Positions 13,927 to 25,785 of a stretch of DNA of 64,000 bases are shown piece after piece. Source of the DNA: Cunninghamella blakesleeana (Eukaryota > Mucoromycota > Mucoromycetes > Mucorales > Cunninghamellaceae); assembly GCA_017871115.1 (NCBI GenBank), contig JAFCIZ010000004.1, positions 472,501 to 536,500 of the forward strand, in the 5' to 3' direction. The translations under genes were made by a program, and so were the position numbers. The notes beneath the pieces were generated by a model. That model had not been told where the DNA came from, searched no databases, and saw only the letters and a program-made list of their open reading frames with translations. Every line of letters begins with the position of its first letter. The first letter of the stretch is position 1.

Positions 13927-14211
13927 CTTAATACTTTTTTTCGTCTCTTCATTTTTCACTTTTCTTTCTCATATTCCATTCCTTTTTTTCATTTTATATC
14001 TATTATATTGTTTTATATTTATAAATATATCTCATTGTGAATTCTATTATTATTTTTATTATTATTATAATAATATAAACATAAATAAATTTATACAAAG
14101 CTACCTTTATTATAATTATTTTATATATATAAAATATTAAAAAGGTGTATGTAATATAATCATTTTACTTACGAGCCAAGAATAAATAGCACAAGAAACT
14201 TTAAAGCAACA

Positions 14212-14740
14212 ATGATGAAATCATTATTACTGATAGCATTTATTTATATAACAACTATTCAAGCAAATATAATTAAAAGAGATTCTTCTAGAGATTATTA
14301 TACCCTTCATTTTCCTCAAGGTAAACAGGATGATTCAACACACCAAGCTGCTAAAGCTATTGCTCATCAATTAAATACTCGCTATGAAGGTCAAGTTGGT
14401 GAATTAAAAACTTATTTTGTTGTTTCTCAAACTAAAAAAAATACAATAAAGAACAATAAAAGAGCTATACATAATCAAGATGATGATCAAGTCGTTCAAT
14501 TGTTTGATACTTTTAAGAAACGATCCTTAACAAAACGTAGTATAAATGATGAATGGTCAAAAGTGGAAACTATCAAGAAACAAGTATTAAGAAAAAGAAC
14601 AAGAAGAGCCGTTATTCCTAGAGCCCCTATATTAACATCTGGTAAAATGATATTAGAGGACGCTCAGAAGACTTTAAAGATTGCTGATCCTGGATTTTCA
14701 AGACAGTGGCATTTGGTAAAATTAATAATAATAATTATAA

Positions 14741-14797
<57 letters not shown>

Positions 14798-17348
14798 CTA
14801 TTTTTAATTTTCTTAATTTGGTTTCGGTTTTACTTTTTTTTTTATTTTTTCTTCTAATTTTTGATAGGTCAATTTGGATGATTTTGGAAATGATATTAAT
14901 ATTACTAGTGTCTGGAAAGAAGGTATTACTGGTAATGGCACTACAGTTGCTATTTTAGATGATGGGTTAGACTATCAAAGTAGAGACTTGGCAGATAACT
15001 TTGTAAGTAGTAATGAAATATGGATATGTATTTATAGGAAGGATAATGGTATTTTCTGCTTTTTAAATAAATGTATAGAATCAAACTTTTGACTTTTTTT
15101 TGTGATTTTTTATTTATTAAAATTAAAATAGTTTGCTGAAGGATCTTATGATTTTAATGATCATGTTGATTTACCTACACCTGTTTTATGGAACGATTAT
15201 CATGGTACAAGATGCGCTGGTCAAATAGCTGCTGTTAAAAATGATGCATGTGGCGTTGGCATTGCTTATAATTCAAAAGTTTCTGGTATATAATAATAAT
15301 AGCAAAAAAACAAAAAACAAAAAAAAGATATGCCCACATTGAGATTTGAATCTTATTTGCTTATTTGTTTTTTATTTATTTATTTAATAGGAATTCGTAT
15401 ATTATCTGGTGAAATTACTGATGTAGATGAAGCAGCTGCATTAAATTATAATTATCATGAAAATCATATATTTTCATGCTCTTGGGGGCCACCTGATGAT
15501 GGTCGAACCATGGAAGCTCCTACAGGGATGTTGGCTGACGCATTTAAGAATGGTATTGAAAATGGTCGTCATGGAAAAGGATCTATTTATGTATTTGCTA
15601 CAGGAAACGGTGGTGACGCTGGTGATAATTGTAATTTTGATGGCTATACAAATAGTATTTATACTATTACGGTTGGTGCTTTAGATCATGCTAATCGTCA
15701 TCCTTCTTATGCTGAAAGATGTTCTGCTCAACTTGTTGTAACTTATTCTAGTGGTGGCGGTAAATCCATTGTAAGTTACATTTATATGTATCATTATTAT
15801 TATTATTATTATTATTTTAATATAGACCATTTGATTCAATTTACTTTTATTTATTTTATATTTTAATTTCTTTTTCTTTTTTCCTTTTATTTAGTACACA
15901 ACGAACCATGGTAATGAGGAATGTACTGATATTCATGGCGGTACCTCTGCTGCAGCACCTAATGCTGCTGGTATTTTTGCACTTGTATTATCTATTCGAC
16001 CTGATTTAACTTGGCGTGATATGCAACATCTTTGTGTTCAAACAGCATTACCTGTCGATTTAGATGATAGTGATTGGAAAAAATTACCCTCTGGTAGAAT
16101 GTATAATCATAAATATGGGTATGGAAAATTGGATACATGGGCTATCATTCAAGCTGCTAAAAAATTTAAAAATGTCAACAAACAAACTCATTTGATCTTA
16201 CCTGTCAATATGACGAAAACAGAAATTCCTGATACATCTAACGGTAAACATAAAAGAGCATTGAAGAGTGCGGTTCAAGTGACTGAAAGTATGATCAAAG
16301 CAGCAGGTTTATTACGTTTGGAACATATTACTGCTACAGTAAATATTGAGCACCAACGACGTGGTGATATACAAATTATTTTAGAAAGTCCTAGTAAAGT
16401 AGAATCAGAATTGGCTGCTGTCCGTCATGGTGATGCTAGCAATCAAGCTATTGTTGATTGGAAATTTATGTCTGTTAAGCATTGGTAAGAAGAATATGAC
16501 TTTATTTTATTTTATTTTTATTAAAAAAAGGGAAAAAGAAAATGGGGAGACTAGATTAGAAAAAAATAAATAAAATAAATATATTCTCCTATAATGATAT
16601 GAGCTAATATTGATTTATTTTATTTATTATTTTTTATTTCTAAAATATGATATGTACAAATAATAGGGAAGAAAATCCTATTGGTAACTGGACTTTATTA
16701 ATTTATGACGAGCATAACCCTACTACCAAAGGTAGTTTGTTAAACTGGACATTAACTTTGTTCGGTGAATTGGATCCTAATTTTCAAGGTGAACCAAATT
16801 ATCAACCTGATGTAAATCATGATACAACCAATGATACACCAACTTCTGCTTTAAAATCAAGTGCAACACCAACAGAAACAAAAACAATAGAAAGTCATTC
16901 ATTAAGACCTACACGTGTTAAACCTTCATCAAATGCTTCACCAACCGACAACATATCTTCCTCCACATCTTCTTCAACAGCCTCCACACCTATAACACAT
17001 TTGGATGATGAAGCAGATCCTAATAATAATAACGAATCACTAACAGGTGAAGAAAATGTTAGTGATAGTGGTAATGGTAATGGTAGCGGTATTGTATATG
17101 GATTTATTGGTACAATAGCGATTTTGGGTATAGCAACAGGAATGTACGCACGAAAAAAGAAATATTGGAGATCTCCGGGTATTCCAACCCAATCCTCTAT
17201 GCAACCTTCACAAGGATATGAATTTGAAGAATTTAAAAATGATGACGATGACGATGATGAAGTAGAAAGAGGAAATGATGATGATGATGATGGTGGCGAT
17301 CGTGGATCAACAGATGAACGCCCTCTCTTAGCTCATCAAGAACAATAA
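14212..17348 (+). CDS. KEX2: Kexin (Kex2/furin-type subtilisin proprotein convertase)
   Basis: Six exons (14212-14715, 14868-15002, 15132-15285, 15391-15770, 15895-16484, 16667-17348) give about 814 residues. A signal peptide ([18 protein letters not shown]) precedes a basic prodomain ending RKRTRR at about 127-132, the likely autoprocessing site. The catalytic triad is Asp199 (AILDDGLDY), His237 ([10 protein letters not shown]) and Ser409 (GGTSAAAPN), with oxyanion Asn337 ([12 protein letters not shown]). The P/Homo-B domain spans about 440-610 with GNWTLLIYD and [10 protein letters not shown] Ser/Thr-rich stalk, one membrane helix at about 730-750 and an acidic cytosolic tail with YEFEEF follow. 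The protein should cleave after KR/RR in the late Golgi, maturing secreted enzymes and cell-surface precursors. An (AAT)n tract lies in intron 1. Nothing appears to be missing. Confidence 0.97.
14739..14797 (+). repeat. (AAT)n microsatellite in kexin intron 1
   Basis: An almost perfect run of about 18 AAT units lies immediately after the first kexin donor site. It is intronic, so it does not change the protein. It is likely to be length-variable between strains. Confidence 0.85.
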
Positions 17349-17597
17349 AATTTTTATTATTATTATTAGTTATTATTTTTATACGTAATGAAATTACGTA
17401 TTTCTTTTCAAAAACAAATATTATTGAATTTGAATTAAAATAGCTAAATCAACCTATATTAAATTCTTTCTTTACATATATACCTTATTTATGTATCATT
17501 TTATTATTATTATTATTATTATTCATTTTGAAACTCAATAAAATCTAATAATATAAAACCATCATTTATTGGAAAGTATATCATTACATAAATTGAT

Positions 17598-17637
<40 letters not shown>

Positions 17638-17705
17638 TTTTTTTTTTTATTATATTATATTTTTTAAAAAGAAAAATGATATCTAATAAAAATAATTTTA
17701 AAAAT
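17349..17705. other. Intergenic, convergent 3' ends
   Basis: Between the kexin and SURF1 stops. It contains (ATT)n at about 17502-17523 and (TA)n at about 17599-17634. No gene is seen. Confidence 0.6.
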
Positions 17706-18975
17706 CTATAAACGTTTCACTTTTTTAGGTACATTTGGAGGTTTTCTAAGTAATGACCATAGCATAACAGTAGTAGCAGCAGAAAGGGCATACCAAGTAA
17801 TCACATATTGTAAATGGCTATTCCTTACCTCAACAACAGGTGATCGTCCAATAGGAATCCCTTTACTGATAAGTGTATGATCTTGATAGGATGGTCGATC
17901 TAAATATATGCATATAAAAATAATAGTGGTCAATTAGTTTTATTTTCATATAAAGATTATTGTTATTAATATTTTGATTTTTCGAAAAAAAATAAAAATA
18001 AAAATAAAAATATTATTCCGTATTTATTTATTATTTTTACCTGAAACACTTTCTACCATTAAGCTTTGTGCATAAGTTAATTCAGCCATTGTATCCAAAT
18101 CAATCCAATACCATTGATTATCTTCAGGCTTATTATCAGGTGTGAATGAATTTGGCTACATATATATATCATTAATGAAACGAACCATCTTATTTTATTG
18201 TTATTATTTATTTTTAGTATTCTATTTTATTTTAATTATGTATATACCTTTTCTGTGACACGTAGTAGCCCTTCAATTTCTACAGGACCTTCTATTAAAC
18301 TTTCAGGACGACTTGATTGATCTTTTTTATCTAAGGAGACCCAACCACGTTTAATAAGGATATTAGAACCATCTTCTCTTTTAAGCGGTGTAACTAAAAA
18401 GTAACCAACTACTCCGTCTCCTCTTGTACGTGGCCCTACTAACATTTCTTGATCGTGACGGAAAGTACCTTTTACTTTAACACGGCGGTATTCATATTCA
18501 TCTAAATTATCTACGCTAAAAGAATAGGTAAGAATAATATTAATAGGAATTTAATACTTATTGATTTTTTTTATAACATATGCTTTCTATCTTTCTTTTT
18601 TATATATTTATTTTTTTCAAAGAAAAAAAAAAATATTTACTTTATGCGACGGGGTAAAGGAATAGGTGCTAAATACATACGCTCTTCTAAACGTTCAATT
18701 AATTTCACTTTCCACCTTAATCGTTGTACTTGCCAAGTTCCAAGACCAAATGTAATGAAAGGAATTGTACAAAGTAGTGCGGTACCAAATCCAAATCTAC
18801 GTTTTTTAACTGTAAATGTATTATTGACAGATGATGATTGGCTTGACGTTTCAGTTGTCAGAGTACGATGTGAAATTAAATTTTTGATAGAAGTGGTGTT
18901 CCTTGATACATGCTTTGATTTTAAACAATTGACAGTTGTACTAGTCCGTAAATTAGGTAAGAAATAGCGGAACAT
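17706..18975 (-). CDS. SHY1: SURF1/Shy1 cytochrome c oxidase assembly factor
   Basis: Four exons (18975-18641, 18515-18248, 18155-18041, 17899-17706) give about 303 residues, the typical length. The presequence is rich in Arg/Ser/Thr (start MFRYFLPNLRTSTTVN). The first membrane helix at about 62-80 ends in the family hallmark GTWQVQRLRWK. Conserved blocks DEYEYRRVKVKGTFRHDQ, VGPRTRGDGVVGYFLVTP and ILIKRGWVS follow. The second helix near the C-terminus has NSHLQYVITWYALSAAT, another hallmark. The protein sits in the inner mitochondrial membrane with both ends in the matrix and helps build the haem a3/CuB site of Cox1. It is divergent from the Nop6-like gene, with about 269 bp between starts. 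Confidence 0.97.
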
Positions 18976-19244
18976 AATAAATTAATATATATAAATCTAT
19001 ATATTTATATTATATAAAAAAAAAAAAACGTGGAGGAAAAAAGAAGCGAGGTAGAAAATAATAGTATTATTTTTTTATTTTTGTTTAGTTAACCCCGAAA
19101 AAAAAACCTTCGAGGCACTTCCAAATTTGGCACTTTTCGGTGTTTGTAATGACTGCTTTGAAATTTTTTTTAAAAAAATTATTCTTTTAACATTATACTC
19201 TCTTTTTTTTGCCTTCTCTTTTAAAATAATAAAAATAAATTGTA

Positions 19245-20140
19245 ATGGTTGAAAACAAAAAATTGACAAAAAAAGAAAAAAAAGCACTCGCTTTTAGAGA
19301 AAAGCAAAAAAAAAAATCTTTTAGTGAAGATTCAGCAGTACCTGAATCAGATATTATTGAAGATCAAAACATTATAGATCAAAATAACAATACAGATCAA
19401 AGCAATGCAAAACAACAAAAAGAGAACACTAACAATAACAACAATAAAAAGAGAAAGTTGGATAATAATAATAATAATAATAAAGAACAATCAACTACCG
19501 ATACAGCAGCTGAAAATAAAGAGGAAGAAGAACAACCAGCAAAGAAAAAAGCACGCCGTGGGAAAGGAAATAACAATAATAGTAATGGAAGTCGGTTTAT
19601 TGTCTTTGTAGGCAACTTACCTTTTAATGCAACAAAAGAAGAAATAGAAAAACATTTTGAATCTGTTGGTGGAATTGTATCTGTTCGTTTATTAACTGAT
19701 AAAGTAACAAAAAAACCTAAAGGGTTTGCCTTTGTTGAATTTGAAACTTCAAAACATCTTAATGTAAGTTTTTTTTTTTTTGGATTAGTATTGTTAAAAA
19801 ATATCGTATTCAATATTTATTTACATTTTTTTTATTATTATATAGAAAGCGTTAGGGTTTCATCATACATTATTTAAAAAACGACAAATTAATGTAGAGC
19901 TAACAGCAGGAGGAGGAGGAAAAAGTGAAGCAAGAAATGAAAAATTGAAAAAGAAGAATGAAAGATTAACTGAAGAAAGAGTAAGTTTTCATAGTATTTT
20001 GTCTTATTATAATCATTACCACCATTTTAATTTTTTTTTTTTTTAAATAGCAAAAAATACATCAAGATAGAAAATTTGGTACTATACCTGAAGTAGAATC
20101 TGCATCCTCTTTTAAAAAACAGCCTAAGGAAGAATTTTAA
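19245..20140 (+). CDS. NOP6: Nop6-like RRM protein, ribosome biogenesis
   Basis: Three exons (19245-19763, 19846-19980, 20051-20140) give about 247 residues. A basic N-terminus (MVENKKLTKKEKKALAFREK) and a charged Asn/Lys/Glu-rich region with nuclear-localisation-like KKKARRGKG precede one RRM at about 117-195. RNP2 is IVFVGNLP and RNP1 is KGFAFVEF, so the aromatic RNA-contact residues are present. After the RRM comes RQINVELTAGGGGKSEARNEKLK, characteristic of yeast Nop6 and its fungal relatives, then a basic coiled-coil tail ending KQPKEEF. Nop6 is a nucleolar, 40S-pathway factor that stabilises early pre-rRNA association with snR10. Function here is inferred from this signature. Poly-Asn tracts interrupt the N-terminal half. 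Confidence 0.88.
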
Positions 20141-20842
20141 TCGTTTATTTTTATTTTTATTTTTATTTTATATATATACATATATATCAACTCTATTACA
20201 ATCATTCTGTATTTTTTTATATTATTATTATTATTCATCAATATATTTAAATAAATAAATTTGCATTACTTTTTTTTAAAATGACACCTATCAAATTTGT
20301 TTTTTAAAATCCGCTAGGGATTTTTTGATAGCTACAAGTGCATAAAATAAGGTTAATATGCGTTTTCATTTATCTTAATAGACAATCAGCCAATTTGCGT
20401 GAAATTTTAATACATGAGTAGTATAAACACACTCTATATGTAAATCGATTTTCATACGATAATCTTTAAAATTAGTTGATTGGATTAAAGATGCATTTTT
20501 AAGTTAAATATCATTTATTTCATATATAATTGACTAATACAACACTTTATTTGTTTAGTTATTTTTTTTCAAACATGTATTTCAGTAGTAATCTTAAAAA
20601 AAGAAAAGAAAAATAGAGTTTTGAATAAAAAAATAATATACACTAACTCAAAGTGCTATGAAAAAAAATTAAATTGAACAATTAATGGTATAATGGATGT
20701 AGAGAATTAAAATACCGCTTTTTTGGTGGTGTGGAGTTTTTCTTTTTTTTAAACGGGCTTTTTATTACCTAGATTTTTTTTTCCTTTCTTCTCCCTATTT
20801 TTTTTTAAATAAAAAACATCGCTTTTTAATTTTATTATTATT
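20141..20842. other. Intergenic
   Basis: AT-rich 3' flank with (ATT)n near 20222-20236, then a less repetitive stretch at about 20280-20500 with no usable reading frame. Poly-T and poly-A blocks lead to the next start. I see no gene. Confidence 0.5.
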
Positions 20843-21676
20843 ATGAGAATAGATCCGTTCCCTAAATTTTCTGAAGCCTTTGGCAATGCTGTTAGTAATC
20901 CACGCATTGCTCTTTTTTCTATTGTAATGACAAAGATTTGTGTTGATCGTATATATAACTTTGCAAAGGTAAGATTAATAATATATATATATATATATAT
21001 ATAATAGTCGGTAAATAATGATATAAAAAACGTGTTTTTTTTATTTTTTTTATTATACATATATATAAATAAATTATTTAAAAAATAGGTGGTGAATCCA
21101 AACGGTGCTTTAGATACCTCTGGTAATGAAACGCTCGATATTCTTGAATATCAACGACCATGGACAAGTGAAGAAGTATACGGCTATTTGGCAAGTTATG
21201 GAGTGAAAGGAAGAATAGCATACCAATCATTAATCATGTATGATTGTGGGTTTTTATTATTCAGAACCTTACCTATTTGTTTATTAATCCATTGGGCTTT
21301 TTCTTCAGCACCACGATACTCAAGACCCGGGGTATGGCTCCCTTTATTAAGTACATTTGTTGATTTGTTAGAAAATATGATGATTTGGTTCTTGATTAAA
21401 TTATATCCCCAACGATTCAATAGTTTAGCTCAATGGACGGCTTGGGTAATTCAATTGAAATGGATACTTTTATGGTTAACGGTTGGTTTAGTATGTATTT
21501 CTGGATTAGTCGGTATTTATTATAGTTTTCATAATATGTTGGCTAGTAGTGTTCTATTAGAAAAGGATAGACAAGATAAATTACGTGCTAGACGCCATGT
21601 TACTGATGTACTTGAACGTACTGGAAAAACAAAAGCATCAAAAGCATCATCATCATCAGATAAAAAGAAATTATAA
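20843..21676 (+). CDS. Polytopic membrane protein of unknown function
   Basis: Two exons (20843-20968, 21089-21676) give about 237 residues. The protein starts MRIDPFPKFSEAFGNAVSNP. Hydrophobic segments are visible at about 20-38 (weak), 90-112 (GFLLFRTLPICLLIHWAFSS), 122-147 (LPLLSTFVDLLENMMIWFLI) and 155-183 (QLKWILLWLTVGLVCISGLVGIYY). A basic, Ser/Lys-rich cytosolic-looking tail ends SSSDKKKL, and a terminal KKKL could act as a dilysine-like ER retrieval signal. The DLLENMM block inside a membrane segment carries two acidic residues. I do not recognise the family. The single short intron, strong codon bias and plausible start support a real gene. It lies on the same strand as the syntaxin gene but is independently transcribed as far as one can see. 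Confidence 0.8.
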
Positions 21677-22195
21677 TTTTTTTTTTAGACTCATTATAAT
21701 AAACGATCATCATTATCATCATCATCATATCGATCTTATTTATTTTATAATAGGAGTTACAAAAAAAAAAAATTAAAAATGAATGACTATTATATATATG
21801 TGTGTGTATAACGTTTAGAATTTTAAAATAAACTGTTGTATTTAATAAAGCAGAAAACAAAAAAAAACCAAGAAATGATATAGCCTTTATTTGGAATATC
21901 AATGTATATATTTAGAAATTATATACCAAGAAAAAAAAAATCATAATTATAGATGAGATAAAAATATGTGTTTATAGTTTTTAAAGTAACAACAATTAGA
22001 AAAAAGTGATGTGCTGCAAAAAAATGAGTTTTAATTTTGTTTTTTAGTTTAAATAAATGAGAGCAAAAAAAAAAAAAAAAACTCCTCTCTTTCATTTTTA
22101 TTTTTTATAATACTCATTTAACTATCTTTCTTACTTTTTTTACATCTTTCTTTCTTTCTTTTTATTATTATTATTAATAATACTTTTTTAAAGAT
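21677..22195. other. Intergenic upstream of syntaxin
   Basis: Contains a CATCAT-rich patch at about 21706-21730 and A/T homopolymers. A short pyrimidine-rich tract directly precedes the syntaxin start. No gene is supported. Confidence 0.5.
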
Positions 22196-22969
22196 ATGTC
22201 ACATTCATTTAGCCGAGATCGAACAGCAGAATTAAGGGTATGTGGTATCTTTAATATAAAAAGGAAGCTCTTGCAGACTTTTTTTTCTTTTTCTTTTTCT
22301 TTTTATATGTATAACTTTTAAGATCATTTAAATAGAAATAGAAAGGGATAAAAAAAATAGCTTGAAGATAAAAAAAAAATTAAAATAAATGTTTATTATT
22401 ATTATTGTTATTATTGTTGTTATCATAAAGAGAAAAATAAAAAATAAAAGATAGTAATAAGAAATAAGAATATGTATATTTAGTAAAAAAATAGTTTAAT
22501 AATAAGTATTTTATTTATTTATTTATTTAGGATTCTTTTGAAGGTACACAAAGAACAAAGTAAGTTGCACTCACCAAAATCAAATATATATGTACATATA
22601 TAAAGCAAAAAAAAGAAAAAATGGACTTGTTTTTTTAACTAATACCACCCTTTTATTTTCCCTTTTCCTCCCTTTCCCCTTAATATATATATATATCTTT
22701 TTTAGCGATAGTTTTGGACCCAATAGAACACCTGCTGGTTACCAATCTTCACCTTTTGGAAATAACAATGACAGTAATTCATATTCTCAACCTACTCGTA
22801 CAACCAATAGATATAACAACTATGAAACAAGAATTGAAATGACAGATATTCAACCTCCTTCTAACATTGATACGACTGAAGGTTTTTATGATGAAGTAAA
22901 ATTTGATAAATATAGTTATATCAAATCTTATTAACCCTCACTTACACACTTACTCATTCTCCTCTTTTA

Positions 22970-23013
<44 letters not shown>

Positions 23014-24637
23014 TTACCATTTATAGATTGAACAATTAAAAAAACAAATTAGTGCTGTAAATCAAAATATTGATAAAATTGCTGAACTTCATCAAGCTTC
23101 TTTAGTCGCTTTAAATGAACAACAATGGGAACAAATAGCTTCTGATATAGAGCATTATAAGGGTGATACCCAAAAAAGAAACATGGAACTTAGAAATAGA
23201 ATTAAAGGTAAAAATAAAAATAAAAATAAAATTTATGCCAAGCAATATATATATACTCTCCTTTCTTCTTCTTGACGCTCTAAGCATATTAAGTATATAT
23301 TATATATTATCTATTTATTTTTATTTTAAAAAATAATAAATAGCACTTGAAGCATCAAACCTTAAATATCCAAAATCTTCTATTGGCTCAAGTCGTCGAG
23401 ATCATGTAATATATATATAAAATTAGAAAATTCATATTCATTTTAAATCAAGCAAACTAATAGTTATCAACTTTTTTTTTTAAAAATAAATAAATAAATA
23501 AATAAATAGACAAAAGGTGTAAAAGATAAATTTATTGAAGCGGTAAACCATTACCAAAGTATCGAACATTCTTTTGAAGAAAAATATCGTCAAAAAGTAG
23601 AAAGACAAATTAGAATTGGTAATAATAATAATACTAAATAGATTTAATATGAACATGCATTTTATTATTTGGCTATTTTTTTTTTCTTTTATTAATTTAA
23701 TACAAATTAATATATTATTTTCATTTATAGTGAAACCTGAAGCTACTCAACAAGAAATCAATGATATCATTTCCTCTGATGAATCCCCTCAAGTATTTGC
23801 ACAATCTGTAAGTCTATTCTATTTTTTTTAAAATAGATATAAATAAATATAGCATAAGATAATGTACATTTATATCTATATCTATACCTATATATCATAT
23901 TTTATTGAATTTCTTTTTATTTGACATATACTGTTATTATTATGCCATTATTTTTATGTAGATTATGCAAGCTAGCCGTCGGGGTCAAGCTCGCGCTGTT
24001 TTATCTGAAGTTCAAAATCGTCATAACGATATTAAGAAGATTGAAAAAACCATTCTTGTAAGTAGTGTCTATCCTTCTATATTTTATTTTTCATTCTATT
24101 TTAAAAAATAGATTCTGATAATAACATTGTTTTCTTAGGAATTACACTCATTGTTCCAAGATATGCAAATGATGGTTGAACAACAAAGTGAAGTTATCGA
24201 TCAAGTTAATCAGCATACAGAAACCGTTGTAAAAGATACTGAAGTAGCTAATCGTCATATTTCTGATGCCATTAAAAAGGCAAAAGCTATTCGTCATGTA
24301 AGTTGAATCATATTTATAAATATATAGATAGATAGTTATAAAAATATATAGTTTATTTGATTAGCTTATTCATTTTAATATACTTTAATTTCATACTTTT
24401 TCTTTAATAGAAAAAATGGTGCTGTTTCTTCATTTGTATTATCCTTGCTGTTGTCATTGCTATTTTAGTATGGTGGTTCGGTTTTGGTAATGATTAAAAT
24501 CAAATAAATATATAACGAAGGCAATTGGAAATATATAATAATATAGAAACTCATTTTTTTTTCTTATCTTTCTTTTTATTACACATATAGGCCATCCTGG
24601 TGTAGGTGGCAATAATGGAAATCAACAAACACAATAA
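22196..24637 (+). CDS. SSO1: Plasma-membrane syntaxin, Sso1/Syntaxin-1 type (Qa-SNARE)
   Basis: Eleven exons (22196-22237, 22531-22559, 22706-22895, 23027-23207, 23344-23405, 23510-23618, 23731-23807, 23962-24057, 24139-24297, 24411-24486, 24591-24637) give about 355 residues. A disordered N-terminus leads to a three-helix Habc region from about residue 88 (IEQLKKQISAVNQNIDKIAE) to about 210. The SNARE helix covers about 250-312, with ELHSLFQDMQMMVEQQSEV carrying the central-layer Gln and HISDAIKKAKAIRHKK at its end. A single C-terminal membrane anchor follows (WCCFFICIILAVVIAILVWW), with two Cys at its edge. The protein should drive fusion of secretory vesicles with the plasma membrane at hyphal tips, together with SNAP-25 and synaptobrevin relatives. 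If the last intron is kept, translation stops at 24497 with a shorter tail. Confidence 0.94.
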
Positions 24638-25785
24638 AGAAATCTTAATAACAACAACAAAAATAACGAAAAAAAAAAACAATGTTTTAATATTTAATAT
24701 ATTATATTTTTATATATTTGTATAGCACAAATCTCCTCCTCTTATTTAATTCTTATTAATTTTTTGTTCTTTTTTTTTATATTAATTACTTTTATTCTTA
24801 TTATTCTTATTTTTATTTCACAATTAGTATTTTTATTATAAACAAATTTTATTTATTTATTCTTTATAACTATTTATTCATTTTGATATGATATTAATTT
24901 ACTGATAAGATATAATAGAACCATGGTCATTTTTTTATCAGAACTACAATTATAAATCAAAGGAAAAAGAAATGATATTCTTAATTTAAATTTTATAGTA
25001 TATATAACAATACACATTTTTCTGTTGTTTATCCTTATATTAGGAATTGCTTTATATATTGATTCGATATTCACTTTTCATTATGCAACTAGTAATAATA
25101 AGATCTTGACAGTATAAAGCAAATAATAAAAGAAAGATTTAAAAAAATTAAGATGGGGATATAATTTATAAAAACTCCCTTTTGATTTTTTTTTTTTAAC
25201 TTAGTTTTATAGTTATTATTGTGCTATTCCTAAAGATGTTTTAAAATTTTTGTAAGTAAATGTTTTTTTATACTATTATATATAAATGTATATTAGAGTA
25301 TTAAGTTTATTTCTTATTTAGGATCATTGTATTGGAATTTGATTTTATGTATTGATTTGAATCAACGAAGGGTTTTTACCGTTGTATAATGGATACTAGT
25401 TTACTTTTTTTTAAAATGGTTATATTAGATATTGTACCAAGTTTTTTTTTTTTTAAAAAAAAAGCAATTATAAAAAATATATACGACTTGTATGAACTTG
25501 ATATGTGAATTTCCATTTATGGATTTAGTAATGTGTATGTAGAAATAACTACCTTAATTTTTAAGAAAAATGATGATTATCCAATAAAAAGATTGTTTTT
25601 TAAAATTCCGCCAATTTTTAAAAAACAAAAACCTCGTGTAATTTTTAATTGTAATTTTTCATTTCTATTTTCTTCCCAACTTTTTTTTTTTTTGTTTAAA
25701 AAAAACTAAATTATATATACTTCTTTTTTTTTTAATAACCCAATCTAATCTAATCTAATATAATATAATAATATAAAATAAAAAG
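24638..25785. other. Intergenic between syntaxin and END3
   Basis: About 1.15 kb of AT-rich DNA with many poly-T runs. A minus-strand frame at 24874-25074 has no recognisable content. A TAATCTAATCTAATATAATATAAT run lies just before the END3 start at about 25744-25768. No gene is supported. Confidence 0.5.

Noticed and set aside
15330..15370. GATTTGAATC-like motif in kexin intron 3, considered as a tRNA T-arm on the minus strand
   Set aside because: No matching acceptor stem, D-arm or anticodon arm lies within the expected 75-95 bases.
18644..18967. Plus-strand frame opposite SURF1 exon 1
   Set aside because: It is the antisense shadow of a well-supported SURF1 exon.
19397..19813. Minus-strand frame opposite Nop6-like exon 1
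   Set aside because: It is a shadow made by Asn/Lys-rich coding sequence reading as Leu/Phe/Ser on the other strand.
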